DNA of 8,982 nucleotides from contig JAFSYZ010000177.1 of assembly GCA_017455785.1 (NCBI GenBank), positions 1-8,982 of the forward strand, in the 5' to 3' direction. Source of the stretch: Candidatus Methanomethylophilaceae archaeon. GTDB taxonomy: Archaea; Thermoplasmatota; Thermoplasmata; Methanomassiliicoccales; Methanomethylophilaceae. Both the position numbers and the translations under genes were made by a program. The notes beneath the pieces are model-generated. The model saw nothing but the letters and a program-made list of their open reading frames with translations, was not told the DNA's origin and searched no databases. Below, one piece after another: positions 5,997-8,982 of this stretch; within the stretch, counting starts at the first letter, position 1, and every line of letters begins with the position of its first letter.

Positions 5997-7220
5997 TCAA
6001 AATGTCCTGACCTTACCGTTGATGATAAGATCGGTGACCTTATCGACGTTGTCCAACCAGTCGAATGCGATGGACTCCGCCTCCTGCTTCCACTTTCCGA
6101 GCTTCTTGTCCTCGGTAGCGGATACCAACTGTACGTTACAGTTGAGAGGCTGTGACACAGGCTTTCCGATCTGTGAGAGGATCCTTACGCGGACCTCCAC
6201 ATCGGGTGACACTTTCTTGGCGACATCCTCAGCGATGAGCTTGGACATGACGTTGTAGATCTTTCCGATGTGTGTGATCGGGTTCTTTCCTGATGTGGCC
6301 TCCATGGACATGGGCCTGTAGGGTGTGATCAGACCGTTGCATCTGTTACCCCTTCCGACGGATCCGTCGTCTCCCATCTCCTGTGAGAGTCCTGTACAGG
6401 TGAGGTAGTAGACTCCTCTCTTGTAGTCGTCTCCGGTGTTGATCTCGAGCTTGAACTTGATGTCCTCGTCACCGATGATGTCGAGGGCGTGCTCGTTGAC
6501 CTTGTTGTACATCTCCTCGATGGCGGACTTGTAGTGTGTAACGTCATCGATGTACTTGTCGACCATCGCACAGGCGACGGTCATGGTGATGTTCTTGCCG
6601 ACCCTTGATGCCATTACCTTGACATCCTGTCCCGTCTCGGGGAGAGCGTCCTTCATCTTGCCGTTGATATACTCCTCTGTAGTGAGTACGAGACGGTCAG
6701 TTATCGAGTAAGGTGCGTAACCCACACCGAACGATGTGTCATTGGCGAGGACCTTTGATGATTTGTATACTCCCCTGAGGTCATCGGATCCCTGTCCGAG
6801 CCTTGCATCCAATACTACCTCCGAATCTACATCGAGGTTGGGGAAGGTCTTCTTGAGGTACTTCCTTGCTGCCTTGAGTGCAACAGGCTTGCAGGGGAGC
6901 GAGCGGATGTCGCCCTTGTTACCTTCGATGTTGGTGGTCGCACGTCCGACCAGGAGGATGTAGGACGGATCGATGACACATCCGCCTCCGAACTTGGGCA
7001 TTGCCTGTCCGGCTGCGATCTGCGTCTCGTCGGTGTTGTGGTGGAGAACGGTCCCGTATTCCTTCTTGTACATCTTACAGAGGGCCTTGCTGACCTCCTC
7101 TGCCAATGCATCCGCGACGGAGTCGGGGTGTCCGATACCTTTCCTCTCGACGAGTTCGATCTTCCTCATGGGTACGGGGATCTCGTTGATCCCTTCGACG
7201 TAAATGTTCTTGCTCGGCAT
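5997..7220 (-). CDS. metK: Archaeal S-adenosylmethionine synthetase (methionine adenosyltransferase)
   Basis: Makes S-adenosylmethionine from methionine and ATP, releasing phosphate and diphosphate; a cytoplasmic dimeric enzyme that supplies methyl groups and radical-SAM enzymes. The 407 residues match the archaeal family (about 400), which is distant from bacterial MetK. Visible conserved blocks are ERKGIGHPDSVADALAEE (25-42), LHHNTDETQIAAGQ (59-72), FGGG (77-80), DARLGQGSDDL (138-148), GDDGSVGRGNR (283-293, phosphate-binding loop) and GKNPITHIGKIYN (311-323). All look intact. The ATG at 7220 is preceded by a TATA-like box and weak AAGGG. The gene is divergent from a HTH-CBS regulator that may control it. 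Often labelled mat in archaea. Confidence 0.97.
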   Translation of the reverse strand: MPSKNIYVEGINEIPVPMRKIELVERKGIGHPDSVADALAEEVSKALCKMYKKEYGTVLHHNTDETQIAAGQAMPKFGGGCVIDPSYILLVGRATTNIEGNKGDIRSLPCKPVALKAARKYLKKTFPNLDVDSEVVLDARLGQGSDDLRGVYKSSKVLANDTSFGVGYAPYSITDRLVLTTEEYINGKMKDALPETGQDVKVMASRVGKNITMTVACAMVDKYIDDVTHYKSAIEEMYNKVNEHALDIIGDEDIKFKLEINTGDDYKRGVYYLTCTGLSQEMGDDGSVGRGNRCNGLITPYRPMSMEATSGKNPITHIGKIYNVMSKLIAEDVAKKVSPDVEVRVRILSQIGKPVSQPLNCNVQLVSATEDKKLGKWKQEAESIAFDWLDNVDKVTDLIINGKVRTF

Positions 7221-7267
7221 TGATTAATCCCTTCTAAGAATAATATGCAATGAACGATATTCTTCCT

Positions 7268-7277
7268 AGATATAAAC
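7268..7277 (-). promoter_or_regulatory. TATA-like box of the SAM synthetase gene
   Basis: On the minus strand, GTTTATATCT (7277-7268) is a near-consensus archaeal TATA box. A start about 26 bases on gives a leader of roughly 25 bases carrying AAGGG, 9 bases before the ATG at 7220. Confidence 0.5.
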
Positions 7278-7285
7278 AGGACTGA

Positions 7286-7296
7286 CATATATATTC
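7286..7296 (+). promoter_or_regulatory. TATA-like box of the HTH-CBS gene
   Basis: CATATATATTC is centred about 32 bases before the ATG at 7323, so the leader would be only about six bases. There is no Shine-Dalgarno sequence. The box overlaps the left arm of the 18-base palindrome at 7291-7308, which fits repression by blocking TBP or polymerase. Confidence 0.45.
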
Positions 7297-7322
7297 TTAT
7301 AGGAATATTCAGATTCGCTATC

Positions 7323-7886
7323 ATGAAGTTCCCTCCGATGTCCGACATCAGGAAGATGAGGAAGGCCCTCGATATCACTCAGTCACAGTTGGCTGCAGAA
7401 TCGGGAGTGAGCCAGAGTACCATCGCGAAGATCGAGAGGGAATCCATCGCCGCGAGTTATGCCACTGTCGTGAAACTGTTCGAGACCTTGGATGAGATGA
7501 GAAATGACGAAAGAAGGAACCTTACAGCGAAGGATGTCGCTTCGAAAGACGTAGTCTCCATACAGAGTATGAGTACGATTCACGAAGCGTCCCAACTCAT
7601 GAAATCCACCGGATTCTCACAGTTGCCCGTTCTCAAGGAGGAAACGCCTGTTGGAAGCATCTCGGAAAGAAGGATCTTCGAACTGATGATGAAAGGCACT
7701 ACGGTATCAGAATTGGCAAACACCCCTGTGTACAGGATAATGAACGATTCCTATCCCGTGGTACCTGAGAACCTTTCAATAAACACCGTCACCAAGATGA
7801 TGACGGACTGCGATGCGGTACTTGTGCATAAGAACGGTAAGATCGTCGGACTGATAACCAAGGCCGATCTGCTCAAGGTGATCTGA
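7323..7886 (+). CDS. HTH-CBS transcription regulator (COG3620-like)
   Basis: Predicted DNA-binding regulator (187 aa) with ligand sensing. Residues about 8-58 are an XRE/Cro-type helix-turn-helix (ITQSQLAAESGVSQSTIAKIE, 18-38). A pair of CBS domains follows: CBS1 about 68-121 (TAKDVASKDVVSI ... GSISERRIFE) and CBS2 about 133-187 (YRIMNDSYPVVPENLSI ... GKIVGLITKADLL, with the typical GLITKADLL end). Paired CBS domains bind adenosine compounds: AMP, ATP or, in some proteins such as cystathionine beta-synthase and archaeal MJ0100, S-adenosylmethionine. Its divergent position next to SAM synthetase makes SAM or an adenylate a reasonable ligand, but this is inference. The near-palindrome over its own promoter suggests autoregulation. 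Its 3' end overlaps the RNase Z gene on the other strand by 14 bases. Confidence 0.88.
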   Translation: MKFPPMSDIRKMRKALDITQSQLAAESGVSQSTIAKIERESIAASYATVVKLFETLDEMRNDERRNLTAKDVASKDVVSIQSMSTIHEASQLMKSTGFSQLPVLKEETPVGSISERRIFELMMKGTTVSELANTPVYRIMNDSYPVVPENLSINTVTKMMTDCDAVLVHKNGKIVGLITKADLLKVI

Positions 7887-8781
7887 CGCTGTCGGGCGTC
7901 ACCATGAATATATCCAGATCGTTTGGAATGAACGTGTTCTCGAAGTATTTTTTAGCCTCTTCGATAGGCTCTTCGGAATCACCGTAACGGTTGCTTATGT
8001 GTACCAGGAACAGACTCCGGACACCTGCATCGTTGGCCATCCTGGCCACCTCGCCGATGGTGGAATGGAAGTGCCCTTTAGCTAATTCCGCATCCTCTTC
8101 CACATATGTGCCCTCATGTATCAGAACGTCAACACCCTTGACGGCATCTTTGACAGTATCGCAGTAGACTGTGTCACCTGTATAGACCAATGACATACCC
8201 GGTCTCGGAGGGCCCATGATCTCCTCGGGCCTCACACCCTTTACGGTCTCCCCCCTCTGTATCTTGGAATAATCGGACTTCTCCAATCCTGCCAGGAAGG
8301 CCTTCTCCTGATCGAACACACCGGGACGGTCCGCCTCCGTCAGTTTGAAACCTACCGACGGACACCCATGGACGGTGGCGAACACCGATACCAAGAACGT
8401 ATTGAATCTGAGAATCTCACCTGCATTCACTTCGTGAATATCCAATTCGAATTCCAGATCGCCCTCGCAGGCATCCATCATCCCGCATAAAGAATCCTTG
8501 ATCCCGACAGGACCGAAGACATCCACCTTCTCCCTTCTCCCCGATAGACCCATGGTCTGCAGAAGACCCGGCAATCCAAGGATATGGTCGCCGTGCATAT
8601 GGGTGATGAATATCCTGTCCACCTTCATGAACGAGAACTTCGAGAGCATCAGCTGTCTCTGCGAACCCTCACCGCAATCGAACAGGGATATCGATTTGCC
8701 GATCCTCACCGCTATACAGGGTAGAGAACGGTCCCTGGACGGTACCGAGGCGCCCGTTCCGGCGAACAGGATCTCGAACAT
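7873..8781 (-). CDS. rnz: Ribonuclease Z (tRNA 3'-processing endonuclease)
   Basis: Zinc-dependent beta-lactamase-fold nuclease that cuts the 3' trailer from precursor tRNAs; acts in the cytoplasm as a dimer. From the ATG at 8781 it has 302 aa, the length of the short-form enzyme. Signature pieces: FAGTGASVPSRDRSLPC (6-22), FDCGEGSQRQ (34-43), the zinc motif HMHGDH (61-66), H138 in TVHGCPSVGF, D203 in YTGDT, HEGTY (222-226), the HFHST motif at 237-241, and H261 in VHISNRY. The exosite (about 150-195, with GVRPEEIMGPPRPG) that grips the tRNA elbow is present. The reading frame is open for 53 further codons upstream, but that stretch overlaps the zinc-binding gene, shows no family similarity and is not used. 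The gene follows the small gene's stop by two bases, without a Shine-Dalgarno sequence, so translation is probably coupled. Confidence 0.95.
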   Translation of the reverse strand: MFEILFAGTGASVPSRDRSLPCIAVRIGKSISLFDCGEGSQRQLMLSKFSFMKVDRIFITHMHGDHILGLPGLLQTMGLSGRREKVDVFGPVGIKDSLCGMMDACEGDLEFELDIHEVNAGEILRFNTFLVSVFATVHGCPSVGFKLTEADRPGVFDQEKAFLAGLEKSDYSKIQRGETVKGVRPEEIMGPPRPGMSLVYTGDTVYCDTVKDAVKGVDVLIHEGTYVEEDAELAKGHFHSTIGEVARMANDAGVRSLFLVHISNRYGDSEEPIEEAKKYFENTFIPNDLDIFMVTPDSVRSP

Positions 8782-8783
8782 CT

Positions 8784-8981
8784 TCACATATAGTCGGGGA
8801 TATCGTTCTTGGTGTCCTTCTTCAGAGTCTTGTAGTGCTCCTTGCAGAGATGGACGTTCCTGATATCCTCGCTCTTCAGCTTCAGTGACGAATGGCTTAC
8901 CTTCTTGATGTTGAAGGACCTCTCGGCGACGTTGCTGCATCCCTCGACGTCGCAGATCTCCTCCTTTGTTACGTGTGACAT
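8784..8981 (-). CDS. Small CxxxxC...CxxH putative zinc-binding protein
   Basis: A 65-residue basic protein that I do not recognise as a named family. It has C10-x4-C15 near the N-terminus and C46-x2-H49 (HLCKEHY) in the second half, the spacing of a treble-clef or zinc-ribbon site; H44 could be an alternative ligand. Many lysines (about ten) suggest nucleic-acid or ribosome contact. The stop lies two bases before the RNase Z start, so it is likely co-transcribed and could aid tRNA or ribosome function. The ATG is one base from the window edge, so a longer N-terminus cannot be excluded, although MSHVTKEEICDVEGC is a natural beginning. Confidence 0.7.
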   Translation of the reverse strand: MSHVTKEEICDVEGCSNVAERSFNIKKVSHSSLKLKSEDIRNVHLCKEHYKTLKKDTKNDIPDYM

Positions 8982-8982
8982 A

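Larger units (their letters stand above)
7231..7308. promoter_or_regulatory. Divergent promoter region with repeated TATTCTT motifs
   Basis: Three copies of TATTCTT occur: minus strand 7242-7236 inside TTCTAAGAA (a perfect 9-base palindrome at 7232-7240), plus strand 7258-7264, and plus strand 7292-7298. The last lies in ATATTCTTATAGGAATAT (7291-7308), an 18-base palindrome with one T/G mismatch pair, centred about 24 bases before the ATG at 7323 and directly after that gene's TATA box. The first copy lies in the predicted leader of the SAM synthetase gene and the second beside its TATA box. Such an arrangement suits a dimeric HTH regulator controlling both genes. Confidence 0.45.

Noticed and set aside
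8782..8940. Upstream extension of the RNase Z frame by 53 codons
   Set aside because: It lies in another frame of the small zinc-binding gene, is rich in Gln, Glu and Arg without family similarity, and RNase Z normally begins at the MFEILFAGTG stretch.

Overview
The window looks archaeal and most likely comes from a Thermoplasmatota lineage such as the Methanomassiliicoccales. The evidence is the archaeal-type S-adenosylmethionine synthetase, a DUF4443-like winged-helix protein, a dockerin-fused iron/corrinoid-type binding protein of the kind seen in methanogens, TATA-like boxes 20-30 bases ahead of starts, and several genes with little or no Shine-Dalgarno sequence. The lineage call is an inference; the domain-level call (Archaea) is firmer. 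There are nine protein genes, no RNA genes, no mobile elements and no CRISPR array.

Left part (about 150-3880, plus strand): an iron-complex/cobalamin-type ABC importer. It consists of a membrane-anchored substrate-binding protein carrying two dockerin/EF-hand calcium loops, a FecCD/BtuC permease and an ATPase. A perfect 9+9 inverted repeat brackets a TATA-like box at the start of the first gene. A hairpin followed by five T's separates the binding-protein gene from permease and ATPase, and a 12-bp hairpin with a T run closes the unit. A cysteine-rich C_GCxxG_C_C-type protein follows from its own apparently leaderless promoter.

Middle part (4318-7220, minus strand): S-adenosylmethionine synthetase, followed across a hairpin and a 159-base gap by a two-gene unit whose stop and start codons share one base: a winged-helix DUF4443-like protein and a xylose-isomerase-like TIM-barrel enzyme. 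The gap holds a large interrupted inverted repeat just upstream of the TATA boxes of the two-gene unit.

Right part (7221-8982): a HTH-CBS regulator is transcribed divergently from the SAM synthetase gene. The shared 102-base spacer holds two promoters and repeated TATTCTT motifs, including an 18-base near-palindrome. This suggests an autoregulated nucleotide- or SAM-sensing switch for SAM synthesis, which is the most testable new idea in the window. The HTH-CBS gene overlaps the 3' end of a ribonuclease Z gene on the opposite strand. RNase Z follows, two bases behind, a 65-residue CxxxxC...CxxH putative zinc-binding protein that begins at the window edge.
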